A DNA stretch of 64,000 nucleotides from Bradyrhizobium sp. CCGUVB4N (lineage in GTDB: Bacteria > Pseudomonadota > Alphaproteobacteria > Rhizobiales > Xanthobacteraceae): positions 6,200,001 to 6,264,000 of the forward strand of contig NZ_JANADP010000001.1 in assembly GCF_024199945.1 (NCBI RefSeq), written 5' to 3'. Below, piece by piece: positions 15,444 through 23,577 of this stretch (its first letter is position 1; each line of letters opens with the position of its first letter). Made by a program: the position numbers and the translations under genes. The notes beneath the pieces are model-generated. The model saw nothing but the letters and a program-made list of their open reading frames with translations. It did no database searches and was not told the origin of the DNA.

Positions 15444-15998
15444 ATGAAGGACGTATTCGCCCGCCTCGCCTCCGACTTCCTCTCGGCCATCGTCTTCCTG
15501 GTGATCTACCTCGTCACCGACAACGTCATCCTCGCGACATCGGTCGCGATTGCCGGCGCGATCGCACAAGTTGTCTATGCCCGCATCAAGGGGCGCGAGC
15601 TCGGCTACATGACCTATGCGAGCGTCGCGCTCGTCATCGTGCTCGGCACCGTCACGCTGCTGACCAACGATCCCCGCTTCATGCTGGCCAAGCCTGCGAT
15701 CGCGCATTTCGCGATCGGCGCGATCATGCTCAAGCGCGGCTGGATGCTGCGCTACATGCCGCCGATCGTGGTCGAGACCGCGCCGGAATACGTCACCGCC
15801 GCGGGCTATGCCTGGGCCGCGCTGATGTTCGTCCTCGGCGCCGGCACGATCGCGGTCGCCGCCACCGGCGATCTGAAGCTGTGGGCGTTCTACATCTCGG
15901 CGGTCGCAGGTGGCGCCAAGGCCCTCGCCTTTGCCGTGCAGTACGTGGTGTTCAGGCTCGTCGTCACCAGCCGCCGACGCGCCGCCGCCCGCGCCTGA
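15444..15998 (+). CDS. YciB/IspZ-family inner membrane protein, 184 aa
   Basis: YciB (IspZ) proteins are polytopic inner membrane proteins linked to envelope synthesis and septation. The family pattern is visible: FLVIYLVTDNVILAT early, then LGTVTLLTNDPRFMLAKPAI, the conserved ND-P-F-x-x-x-KP segment. AGGACC precedes the ATG, and the gene starts 13 bases after the stop of 14855-15430. The genome probably carries a housekeeping yciB elsewhere, so this copy may be specialised. That is inference. Confidence 0.75.
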   Translation: MKDVFARLASDFLSAIVFLVIYLVTDNVILATSVAIAGAIAQVVYARIKGRELGYMTYASVALVIVLGTVTLLTNDPRFMLAKPAIAHFAIGAIMLKRGWMLRYMPPIVVETAPEYVTAAGYAWAALMFVLGAGTIAVAATGDLKLWAFYISAVAGGAKALAFAVQYVVFRLVVTSRRRAAARA

Positions 15999-16118
15999 AT
16001 GCCGCCCCAAGAAGCGTTGAAGGCACGTTAGGCGCGCGAGCCAAGTTGCGCTATACGCTCGACCCAGGACTGGTTGCGGATCATCGCAGCCCGCCGGGAC
16101 AATGTTCGGGAGACGCGA

Positions 16119-16415
16119 ATGGCCGTGGACGGCAACTGGAATCTGACCATGACGACGCCGATGGGCGAGCGCCAGGCGACGCTGAGCCTGAAGGAAGCGG
16201 GCGGCACGCTCACGGGCACGCAGGGCGCGGAAGGCAATACCGCCGAGATCTTCGACGGCACCGTCAGCGGCGACGCCGTCAACTGGAAGGTCTCCATCAC
16301 CAATCCCATGCCATTGACGCTCGAGTTCATAGGCAAGGTTTCCGGCGACAGCATGAGCGGCGAGATGGGCATCGGCCCGATGGGCAGCTTCCCGTTCACC
16401 GGCGCGCGCGCGTAA
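16119..16415 (+). CDS. small beta-rich hypothetical protein, 98 aa
   Basis: Function unknown. The ATG at 16119 follows GGGAG. The sequence has alternating polar and hydrophobic residues with frequent G-T and D-G turns (GNWNLTMTTPMGERQATL, TGTVS-type repeats), typical of a small beta-barrel or calycin-like fold. No signal peptide is present. It lies 15 bases before the SH3-domain gene, so the two are probably co-transcribed. Confidence 0.65.
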   Translation: MAVDGNWNLTMTTPMGERQATLSLKEAGGTLTGTQGAEGNTAEIFDGTVSGDAVNWKVSITNPMPLTLEFIGKVSGDSMSGEMGIGPMGSFPFTGARA

Positions 16416-16430
16416 GCCCGCGCGGCATTC

Positions 16431-17351
16431 ATGCGTGCCCTCCATCGTATCGCGGCAGTGATCCTGTGTGTCGCGGCACAAGCGGCGCGTGCGGATGACA
16501 CTCAACCGGCGTGGCGCGCAAGCGCGCTCGCCATGGTGCCGGCAGGCTACGTTGCCGGCACCGCCTACAAGACCGAAGGTTCGACCGGCTATCTCGCCGT
16601 CTATCCTGCATCGTCGAACGATCCGAAGACACCGGCAAGCGTGTTCGCCGCGCGCCAGGCCCTCGTCGTCACGCTGACGCCGGATGCAACGCGTGCACTG
16701 TCAGCCGAACTGAAGCCGCGTGCCGCGCCGGATCCTGACAACGACGACACCGATTTCGCAAAATTGCACGCCGATCTCGCCGCCAACCGGGCAACGCTGC
16801 CCGAAGGTACCGAGCCCTGCGATCTCGGCGCCTGGTCGATCGACAAGGATCCGAACGGCCTCAACGTCCGCGCCGAGCCTTCAGCGAAGGCGCGCGTGCT
16901 CGGGACCCTGCCGCCGCCCTACCGGCTCAAGCTTGGCGGCGCCGAGAACACGCCCGATGGCGGCTGGCTCACCGAATTCCGCATCATCGGCTTTAGGGAC
17001 GGCTGGTTCCTGATCGAAGGCGCGAGGCCACCCGGCAAGGATTACGAGGACGAGAAGCGGTATCCGCAGAGCGCGCCGAAGCCTTACGCCGGCCGCGGCT
17101 GGGTCGCTTCCAACAAAGTCGGCGCGTCCTACGCCAATGGCGCGACGCGCATGGGCGGCCTGTTTCAGGCGCCCTTCGTCGATGCCAAATGGATGCCTGC
17201 CCAGCGCGAGCTCGGCGGCGCGATCGACACCGACGGCGGGCCGAAGCGCATCTTTGCGTGCAGCGGCCTCTGGGGGCTGGTCGAGAGCGAGGACGGCGTC
17301 CGCGGCTGGTGGCGCGCGCTGTGTTCCAACCAGGTCACGAATTGCAGTTAG
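16431..17351 (+). CDS. secreted SH3-domain protein, 306 aa
   Basis: A signal peptide (MRALHRIAAVILCVAAQAARA) exports the protein to the periplasm. Around residues 140-180 it carries a bacterial SH3-type domain with the hallmark DPNGLNVRAEPS followed by VLGTLPPPY. Domains of this kind often bind peptidoglycan or peptides. A second region includes WFLIEGARPPGKDY and GRGWVASNKVG, also SH3-like. Four late cysteines could form disulphides. The ribosome site is weak, which fits translational coupling to the gene 15 bases upstream. Confidence 0.75.
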   Translation: MRALHRIAAVILCVAAQAARADDTQPAWRASALAMVPAGYVAGTAYKTEGSTGYLAVYPASSNDPKTPASVFAARQALVVTLTPDATRALSAELKPRAAPDPDNDDTDFAKLHADLAANRATLPEGTEPCDLGAWSIDKDPNGLNVRAEPSAKARVLGTLPPPYRLKLGGAENTPDGGWLTEFRIIGFRDGWFLIEGARPPGKDYEDEKRYPQSAPKPYAGRGWVASNKVGASYANGATRMGGLFQAPFVDAKWMPAQRELGGAIDTDGGPKRIFACSGLWGLVESEDGVRGWWRALCSNQVTNCS

Positions 17352-17358
17352 CTTTTTT

Positions 17359-17384
17359 ACCTCTCCCCGCAAGCGGGGAGAGGT
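17359..17384. repeat. perfect 12-bp palindrome between convergent genes
   Basis: ACCTCTCCCCGC-AA-GCGGGGAGAGGT is a perfect hairpin of a type very common between genes in Bradyrhizobium. The T-run lies on its 5' side on the plus strand, so it does not form a standard terminator in either direction, although it may still limit read-through between the convergent SH3 and fumarase genes. Confidence 0.75.
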
Positions 17385-17393
17385 GAAAGCAGG

Positions 17394-19049
17394 CTAGCCC
17401 AGATTCAATTCCTTGAAGAAGTCGTTCCCCTTGTCATCGATGATGATGAAGGCCGGGAAGTCGACGACTTCGATGCGCCAGATCGCTTCCATGCCGAGTT
17501 CGGGATATTCGAGCACCTCGACCTTCTTGATGCAGTGCTCGGCGAGGTTTGCCGCCGCACCGCCGATCGAGCCGAGATAGAAGCCGCCATATTTCTTGCA
17601 GGCCTCGCACACGGCAGGCGCGCGATTGCCCTTGGCCACCATCACCATCGAGCCGCCCGCGGCCTGGAACTGGTCGACGAAGGAGTCCATGCGGCCCGCC
17701 GTGGTCGGACCGAACGCGCCGGAGGCGTAGCCCTCGGGCGTCTTGGCGGGACCGGCGTAATAGACCGGATGGTTCTTGAAATAATCCGGCAGCGGCTCGC
17801 CCTTCTCCAGCCGCTCGCGCAGCTTCGCATGGGCGCTATCGCGCGCGACGATCATGGTGCCGGTCATCGAGACCCGGGTCTTGATCGGGTTCTTGGAGAA
17901 CGTCGCAAGGATGTCCTTCATAGGCTGGTTGAGATCGATCTTGACGACCTCGCCGCCGAGCGACTCCTCGACCTGCGGCAGATATTGCGCGGGGTTGTGC
18001 TCGAGCTCCTCGAGATAGACGCCGTCCTTGGTGATCTTGCCGAGCACCTGGCGGTCGGCCGAGCAGGACACGCCGAGCCCGATCGGCAGCGAGGCGCCGT
18101 GGCGCGGCATCCGGATCACGCGCACGTCGTGGCAGAAATATTTTCCGCCGAACTGCGCGCCGACGCCGAGCGACTGCGTCATCTTGTGGATTTCCTTCTC
18201 CATCTCGACGTCGCGGAAGGCGTTGCCGTCGGGCGAGCCGTGAGTCGGCAGCGCATCGAGATAGCGCGCCGACGCCAGCTTCACCGTCTTCATGCAGAGC
18301 TCGGCCGAGGTGCCGCCGATCACGATGGCAAGGTGATAAGGCGGGCACGCGGCGGTGCCCAGCGTCAGGATCTTCTCCTTCAGGAAGGCGAGCAGCCGGT
18401 CCTTGGTCAGGACGGACGGCGTGGCCTGGAACAGAAAGCTCTTGTTGGCGGAGCCGCCGCCCTTGGCCATGAACATGAACTTGTAGGCGTCGTCGCCCTC
18501 GGCGTAGATCTCGCACTGCGCCGGCATGTTGTTGGCGGTGTTCTTCTCCTCGTACATCGAGAGCGGCGCGACCTGTGAGTAGCGCAGATTGCGGCGCAAA
18601 TAGGCATCGCGCGCGCCTTCCGACAGCGCCGCTTCGTCGTCACCGTCGGTGATGACGTTGCAGCCCTTCTTGCCCATGATGATGGCGGTGCCGGTGTCCT
18701 GGCACATCGGCAGCACGCCGCCGGCGGCGATGTTGGCATTCTTCAGAAAATCCAGCGCCACGAACTTGTCGTTCGGGCTCGCCTCGCCGTCCTCCAGGAT
18801 CGCGCGGAGCTGCTTCAGATGGCCCGGGCGCAGATAATGGTTGATGTCGCCGAAAGCCGCCTCCGACAGCGCCCGCAGCGCCTCACGCGACACCACCAGC
18901 ATGTCCTTGCCCAGGACCTTCTCGACCCGGACGCCCTCGGCCGTGATCTTCTTGTAGGGCGTCTCGTCCTTGCCCAGCGGGAACAGCGGGGTGTGCTTGT
19001 AGGGCGGGACGGGTTTTGAGGCGTCGGGGAAGGCGGTGGGAGCGTTCAT
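17394..19049 (-). CDS. class I fumarate hydratase (Fe-S), 551 aa
   Basis: This enzyme interconverts fumarate and malate in the TCA cycle using an oxygen-sensitive [4Fe-4S] cluster. The three cluster cysteines are recognisable in MCQDTGTAIIMGK, in AACPPYHLAIVIGGTSAE, and in AVCEACKKYGGFYLGSIGG in the beta domain. Length suits the fused alpha-beta FumA/FumB form. The ATG at 19049 gives MNAPTAFPDASKPVP; a 15-residue extension is possible but less likely. It is monocistronic. Confidence 0.9.
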   Translation of the reverse strand: MNAPTAFPDASKPVPPYKHTPLFPLGKDETPYKKITAEGVRVEKVLGKDMLVVSREALRALSEAAFGDINHYLRPGHLKQLRAILEDGEASPNDKFVALDFLKNANIAAGGVLPMCQDTGTAIIMGKKGCNVITDGDDEAALSEGARDAYLRRNLRYSQVAPLSMYEEKNTANNMPAQCEIYAEGDDAYKFMFMAKGGGSANKSFLFQATPSVLTKDRLLAFLKEKILTLGTAACPPYHLAIVIGGTSAELCMKTVKLASARYLDALPTHGSPDGNAFRDVEMEKEIHKMTQSLGVGAQFGGKYFCHDVRVIRMPRHGASLPIGLGVSCSADRQVLGKITKDGVYLEELEHNPAQYLPQVEESLGGEVVKIDLNQPMKDILATFSKNPIKTRVSMTGTMIVARDSAHAKLRERLEKGEPLPDYFKNHPVYYAGPAKTPEGYASGAFGPTTAGRMDSFVDQFQAAGGSMVMVAKGNRAPAVCEACKKYGGFYLGSIGGAAANLAEHCIKKVEVLEYPELGMEAIWRIEVVDFPAFIIIDDKGNDFFKELNLG

Positions 19050-19297
19050 GGGGGCAATCTCGGGGTTCTGGAGCCCTCGCGGGCCTCTAAGCATAGAAGC
19101 GTTCTAAGCTTTTTTGCCGCAAAGGGAAGGCGTTCCGGCGCGGCCGGGGCATCCGGATTCGGGGCCATTGCGGCCATTTTCCTACCCCCTCCTTCGATCA
19201 GAGGGGGGTCGTAGTTGTGCCCAATCAAGCCGGGTTGCACCCCTTGCGCTTCGCGCGCGGCGACGGTTGAATGCGCGCGCTCAAGGGGCTTTTCATC

Positions 19298-19777
19298 ATG
19301 ATTTTCAAACTGCACGTCCGCGGCGCGATTGTGGTCGCCGCCGCAATCATCGGCCTTGTGACCCTCGCCGCGCCTGCGCGCGCGGACCAGTGCGACGACA
19401 TCGCAAAGCAGCTCGCCGGCGGCATCGACGGGCTGAAGGTGAACTTCAAGGCCGCCAATATCATCTACCTCACCCACCCGGCAGCGAAGGAGCTGTCGCT
19501 CGGTTGCCGGTCGCAGGGACAGACCTATTCCAACGAGCTCTATGCCAAGGGCGACCGCAAGCCGACGCCGCAATTCTATGATCTGGTGGCGTCCGCGGCC
19601 GCGATCATCTTCACGGTGACGAAGGACGACACCACGACCGGCGCGACGCGCTGCCTGAAGCGCATGGGCCTGTTGCGCGGCGACAAGGTGACGATGCGCT
19701 ACAAGCGCCTCAACATGGAATGCACGCGCACCAAGACGGAAGCCGCGATCACGATCACGCGGCCGAAGGACGAGTAG
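19298..19777 (+). CDS. secreted protein of unknown function, 159 aa
   Basis: A signal peptide ending APARA exports the protein. The ATG at 19298 is chosen because AGGGG lies about 11 bases upstream, but an ATG at 19271 would also give a working signal. The mature protein has four cysteines (DQCDDIA, LGCRSQG, RCLKRMG, MECTRTK), consistent with two disulphides in the periplasm. The middle is helical, and the end (KVTMRYKRLNMEC) looks beta-rich. No known family is recognised. Confidence 0.65.
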   Translation: MIFKLHVRGAIVVAAAIIGLVTLAAPARADQCDDIAKQLAGGIDGLKVNFKAANIIYLTHPAAKELSLGCRSQGQTYSNELYAKGDRKPTPQFYDLVASAAAIIFTVTKDDTTTGATRCLKRMGLLRGDKVTMRYKRLNMECTRTKTEAAITITRPKDE

Positions 19778-19937
19778 GCCGAGCTGCTCTCACCGCAGTC
19801 GCGACACGCATGTGTCGCTTCGCAAGCGGCCACAGACTCCGACATTGCGAGCGCAGTGTGATGTCGGGCGCGAAAACGCCTTCCTTTTCGCACCAGATCC
19901 CTCACATTTTAACAATTGGCTTGACGGAGCTTTCGTC

Positions 19938-19974
19938 CCTCACAGGGCAGGGTCAATTGTTTCAATCTGTGAGG
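19938..19974 (+). promoter_or_regulatory. leader hairpin that would cover a ribosome site
   Basis: CCTCACAG (19938-19945) and CTGTGAGG (19967-19974) are perfect 8-bp inverted arms. The right arm contains the GAGG ribosome site of the small gene starting at 19983, so in RNA the stem could mask it. TTGACG at 19921 may be the -35 element. Confidence 0.45.
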
Positions 19975-19982
19975 ATTTGTGG

Positions 19983-20156
19983 ATGAGCGTTTCCAGTGTT
20001 GCGCCGCCGCCTGTGACGATCGTGGTCCCGAGCTACGACACGACCAAGGAGCCGGACGACCAGACCAAGACCAAGGACAACGACCCGACCTATCAACCGA
20101 CGCCGCCCGCGCCGCTGCCGCCGGGCCAGGGCACGCGGATCGATCAGCTCGCCTGA
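19983..20156 (+). CDS. small acidic proline-rich protein, 57 aa
   Basis: The ATG at 19983 follows GAGGATTTGTGG. The 57-residue product is Pro-, Thr- and Asp-rich (YDTTKEPDDQTKTKDND, then TPPAPLPPGQG) and probably disordered, with no signal peptide or membrane helix. A terminator follows 22 bases after the stop, which supports an independent transcript. Function unknown. It is easily missed because the open frame extends far upstream of the true start. Confidence 0.55.
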   Translation: MSVSSVAPPPVTIVVPSYDTTKEPDDQTKTKDNDPTYQPTPPAPLPPGQGTRIDQLA

Positions 20157-20178
20157 TCCGGCTTGCCTGCGATGGATC

Positions 20179-20203
20179 GCCCGGTCCGGTTGACCGGGCC
20201 TTT
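20179..20203 (+). terminator. intrinsic terminator of the 57-aa gene
   Basis: A 7-bp stem GCCCGGT/ACCGGGC (20179-20185 and 20193-20199) is followed by CTTTC. The T-run is short, so strength is moderate. Confidence 0.5.
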
Positions 20204-20405
20204 CGCGCGTCCGGATTTGCCGGATAGCGCGGCCTCTCCTTGTTTGATCTCACACATCGCGAAGCGAGCCCGCCGGGCCGCGCCGCCGGCCTCGGGCGTG
20301 ATTGTTCCCAGCCCTGAAGTGTGATCCGGCTCATCAAATTTCCACATCCGGCGTGCTCATGTGCGAGGCCGAACGAGTCCATCCACGCGTTCATGGGACA
20401 CGCCA

Positions 20406-21515
20406 ATGGAACTGAATGACGAGCTGCTCTCGCTGGTGGGGAACATCTACGACGCAGCGCTCGACGATTCCCGGTGGACGACGACGCTTGCCAGTATCGT
20501 CGAACTCGCGGGCGGCCAGGGCGGTGGCCTCGTCCGGATCGGGGCTCGCGGCGAGGCCGTGATCTCGCATGCCGTCGGTGTCGATCTCGCCTATGTTCGA
20601 TCCTATATCGAAACCTACGAGCCGTTCGATCCGTCGCGCGCGGTGCTCCACGCGCCGGTCGGTCAGATCCAGACCATCGGGGACTGGATCGACGTCGACG
20701 AATTCCGAAAGACGATGTTCTACAACGAATGGACACGGCCGCAGGGTCTCGAGGACGCTGCCAACATCCTGCTCGACAAGTCCAGCGATGGAATATCCCG
20801 CCTCTCGATCATGAAGGCCGGCGGTCCTGTCGATCGCAAGATGTATCGGGTGATCTCTCACCTCACCCCGCACATGCAGCGGGCGATGCACATCCGGCAG
20901 AAGCTGCAACAGCAGAACGCATTGGAGGCGACGTCGGCCCGCACGCTCGATGCCTTGCGAGCCGCCATCCTGCTGCTTGATGCCAACGGTCACATCACGC
21001 ACTCCAACGCGAGCGCGCAGGAGATTCTGGACGAAGCCGACGTGCTTCGTTCGGTCCATGGCCGGCTCGTGACGTCCGACCTGAATGCGGATCGCATGCT
21101 GCGGCAGGCTCTGGCGGGCACGGCTCTCGGCGACCGGGCGGGCCTCTCGCTGCATCTGGCGGCCCGCGACGGATCGCATTATGTGGGGCATCTCGTGGCG
21201 CTGACCGCCGGGCGCCGCAAAACATTCGGCGCCGGCTACGAGGCCTGTGCCGTCCTGTTCGTCAGCAAAGCGGCGATCGATACGATCGTTGCACCCGACC
21301 TCATCCGCAAGCTCTTCAAGCTGACGCCGGCCGAGTTGCGCGTGTTCCTGTCCATCGTCGAGGTCGGCGGTGTCCCAGACGTTGCCAAAAGCATGGGCGT
21401 CGCCGATACGACGATCAAGACCCACCTCGCCAGGATCTTCACGAAGACCGGAACCAAACGGCAGGCCGATCTGGTGCGGCTCGTGGCGGCCTTTACACCG
21501 CCCATCAAGATCTGA
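20406..21515 (+). CDS. LuxR-type transcriptional regulator, 369 aa
   Basis: The C-terminal 65 residues form a LuxR helix-turn-helix: LTPAELRVFLSIVEVGGVPD, then VAKSMGVADTTIKTHLARIF and KTGTKRQADLVRLV. The N-terminal 190 residues look like a sensory domain with no recognised name, followed by a PAS-like stretch (ILLLDANGHITHSNASAQEIL). The ATG at 20406 gives MELNDELLSLVG; the upstream extension is non-conserved in style. No autoinducer synthase is nearby. It precedes the methyltransferase gene at 21596 by 80 bases and might control it. Confidence 0.85.
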   Translation: MELNDELLSLVGNIYDAALDDSRWTTTLASIVELAGGQGGGLVRIGARGEAVISHAVGVDLAYVRSYIETYEPFDPSRAVLHAPVGQIQTIGDWIDVDEFRKTMFYNEWTRPQGLEDAANILLDKSSDGISRLSIMKAGGPVDRKMYRVISHLTPHMQRAMHIRQKLQQQNALEATSARTLDALRAAILLLDANGHITHSNASAQEILDEADVLRSVHGRLVTSDLNADRMLRQALAGTALGDRAGLSLHLAARDGSHYVGHLVALTAGRRKTFGAGYEACAVLFVSKAAIDTIVAPDLIRKLFKLTPAELRVFLSIVEVGGVPDVAKSMGVADTTIKTHLARIFTKTGTKRQADLVRLVAAFTPPIKI

Positions 21516-21595
21516 CGCCAACGCCGTCGCGCCGGCCGCTTGTCGGCCGGAAGCGTGCTATCAATGGCCCGGCGCGTGATGGAGGCAGATCGAAC

Positions 21596-22270
21596 ATGAT
21601 CGCACGCCTGTTGTTACAGAACACCGTCCTCACCGCCGGAATGGGCGCGCTGCTGTTCGCTGCCGCCGGCACGCTGCATTGGCCCGGCGCGTGGGTATTT
21701 CTCGTCACCTCCGTCCTGCTCGGCCCGCTCTGCGGCTGGTGGCTCTACCGGATCGATCCGGCGCTTCTGGCCGAACGTCTGCGCCCGGTTCTTCAGAGAG
21801 ACCAGCCGGCTGCCGACAAGGTCTTCATGGTCGCGTTCGTCGTGGCGATGCTGGGCTGGCTCGTCGTGATGGGGCTCGACCGTCGTCATGTTGCATCCCA
21901 CATGACCATCGCATGGCAGGTGCTCGGCTTCGTGCTGTTCCTCGCCTCGACCCTGTTCACGCTATGGGTCTTTCGCGAGAATTCGTTCGCCGCCCCCGTG
22001 GTGAAGCTGCAGACCGAACGTGCGCAGCGCGTGATCTCGACAGGTCCCTACGCCCATGTCCGCCATCCCATGTACAGCGGCATGATTCTGTTCTTTGCCA
22101 GCGTGCCGCTGATCCTCGGCTCGTTGTGGGGATTGGCGATCGCGCCGCTCTTCCTGGCGTTGCTTGCGGTCCGCATCCGCATCGAGGAGCGCACGCTGAT
22201 CGCGGGCCTCGCCGGCTATGCCGACTATGCGGCACGCGTGCGCTACCGCGTGCTGCCCGGACTGTGGTGA
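21596..22270 (+). CDS. isoprenylcysteine carboxyl methyltransferase-like membrane protein, 224 aa
   Basis: Members of this family are membrane methyltransferases that use S-adenosylmethionine on lipids or small thiol or isoprenoid compounds. The catalytic C-terminal motif is clear: ISTGPYAHVRHPMYSGMILF, then RIEERTLIAGLAGYADYAAR. Five to six hydrophobic helices precede or surround it. GGAGGCAGATCGAAC precedes the ATG. It follows the LuxR-type gene on the same strand. The acceptor is unknown. Confidence 0.8.
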   Translation: MIARLLLQNTVLTAGMGALLFAAAGTLHWPGAWVFLVTSVLLGPLCGWWLYRIDPALLAERLRPVLQRDQPAADKVFMVAFVVAMLGWLVVMGLDRRHVASHMTIAWQVLGFVLFLASTLFTLWVFRENSFAAPVVKLQTERAQRVISTGPYAHVRHPMYSGMILFFASVPLILGSLWGLAIAPLFLALLAVRIRIEERTLIAGLAGYADYAARVRYRVLPGLW

Positions 22271-22653
22271 GCGCGCGTCACATCGGCGCCTCCTGAAAAG
22301 ACCTGCGCGTCCTCCGATCGACTGACGCCGTGGCGAATGGACCTCGCTAGAGAAGGCTCGCACCTGCACGCGATTCCGATCCGGATGCGCAACGCGAGAG
22401 GCGATGATGTTCTGCAAGCCCCCCTGCCCCGACGAGCATGATCTCTATCCCGTTCCCGATCGCTCGGACGGTCGATCCGGTCCCGAGCGCGCGCAGCCAG
22501 TCGGGAGCCATCCCGCCTTTGGGCGACCGATCGCGCCCGAAGCGGCCGGTCCGGAACGGGAGCTGCCGCCAGCCTCCGTCCGGACCGGCTAAAGCTTCTT
22601 GCTTTGACGCGTTGTCTTCACGCGAACCGGTACCCACTTCGCTCGAAAACGCT
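22271..22653. other. gene-free stretch with repeat remnants
   Basis: No supported gene is seen in these 383 bases. The bases around 22430-22445 (GAGCATGATCTC) resemble one arm of the palindrome at 34248-34357, and 22589-22657 is a second intergenic repeat. Short plus-strand frames here run through the repeats and have no ribosome site. Confidence 0.5.
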
Positions 22654-22657
22654 CTAA
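22589..22657. repeat. intergenic repeat of Bradyrhizobium type
   Basis: The segment containing GACGCGTTGTCTTCACGCG and GAACCGGTACCCACTTCG matches from memory a short element common between Bradyrhizobium genes. It overlaps the stop codon of the GST gene. Copy number needs a genome search. Confidence 0.5.
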
Positions 22658-23361
22658 TAATCCAACTCGCGGTAGCGCCGGAAGATGCCCTGCTCGTTGA
22701 ACGGAATCCGGCGCTCGCTTGCGAGATAGGCCTTGATATTCGGCCGCGCTGCAATCCGGTCGTGCAGACCAACGAGGCCGGAGATATTCTTCTCGAACGC
22801 CTTCATGCGCTTCGGGAAGGCATAGCGCAGGCCGGCGACAATCTGGAACAGTGAGAGATCGACGTAAGTCAGGCGCCGACCGGTGACATAGGCGCCGCCA
22901 TTGTCGTCGAGAAGCTGCTCGAAATAGTCCAGATATTTCGGCACGCGTTCGTCCCAGAATTCGGCGGTGCGTTTCTTCGCCGGCGGCTTCTGGTCCTCAT
23001 AGTACAGCGAAGGCCCGAGCGGATGATGGGTGTCGTGGATCTCGACCACGAAGTCGGTAATGGTGAGCTGAAGCTGGTGTACCCAGAGTTGTCCTGCTTC
23101 CGTCTTCGGCGCGAGAGCGTGCCGGGCGCCGAGATAGAGCAGGATGTTGGCGGTCTGGCCGATGACGAGCTTGCCCGCTTTCAGAAACGGCGGCGCAAAG
23201 GGCGGCGTGCCCTTGTGCGCCTCCATCATCTTCATCATCGCGGCCGAGCCACGCGGGCCGCGTGCGACGTCGTCATAAGCCGCCCCCGCCTCCTCCAGCG
23301 CCAGCCGCACATATTCACCGCGGCCCTGGATCTCGGGCCAGTAGTAGAGCTCGTATTTCAT
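22654..23361 (-). CDS. glutathione S-transferase, 235 aa
   Basis: The N-terminal thioredoxin-like domain starts MKYELYYWPEIQGRGEYVRL, as in the sigma/pi-like GST group with a tyrosine near residue 7, and contains the glutathione-binding GQTANILLYLG (Gln-Thr/Ser motif) near residue 75. The helical C-terminal domain has YVTGRRLTYVDLSLFQIV, the conserved N-capping-box region. It conjugates glutathione to electrophiles or reduces peroxides in the cytoplasm. A longer frame upstream is dismissed because MKYELYY is the family start. It is monocistronic. Confidence 0.9.
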   Translation of the reverse strand: MKYELYYWPEIQGRGEYVRLALEEAGAAYDDVARGPRGSAAMMKMMEAHKGTPPFAPPFLKAGKLVIGQTANILLYLGARHALAPKTEAGQLWVHQLQLTITDFVVEIHDTHHPLGPSLYYEDQKPPAKKRTAEFWDERVPKYLDYFEQLLDDNGGAYVTGRRLTYVDLSLFQIVAGLRYAFPKRMKAFEKNISGLVGLHDRIAARPNIKAYLASERRIPFNEQGIFRRYRELDY

Positions 23362-23443
23362 GAGACAGTCCTTTGAGACGCGCGCAGGAAAGCCTAGCAC
23401 GCGACGCAAGTTCCGTCGTCGTGAGCGTCCCATTGGCCCCACA

Positions 23444-23560
23444 CGTCATTGCGAGCGCAAGCGAAGCAATCCAGACTGTCACCGCGGAGGGACTCTGGAT
23501 TGCTTCACGGAGCCTGTCATCGGGCCGCGCTTCGCGCGGACCCGGTGGCTCGCAATGACG
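23444..23560. repeat. 117-bp nested palindromic repeat
   Basis: Outer arms CGTCATTGCGAGC and GCTCGCAATGACG are perfect 13-mers at the two ends. Inner arms GAAGCAATCCAGA (23463-23475) and TCTGGATTGCTTC (23494-23506) are also perfect. It lies between the GST start and the end of the gene at 23578. It looks like the well-known dispersed palindrome of Bradyrhizobium, probably a non-autonomous mobile element. Confidence 0.8.
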
Positions 23561-23577
23561 GAGGAGAGCTCAGTCGC

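Noticed and set aside
17359..17384. Classical terminator for the fumarase or SH3 gene
   Set aside because: The hairpin is perfect but no T-run follows it on either strand; kept only as a repeat.
22404..22592. 62-residue plus-strand frame
   Set aside because: Low-complexity Pro/Glu-rich, no ribosome site, and it runs through a region of repeat remnants.
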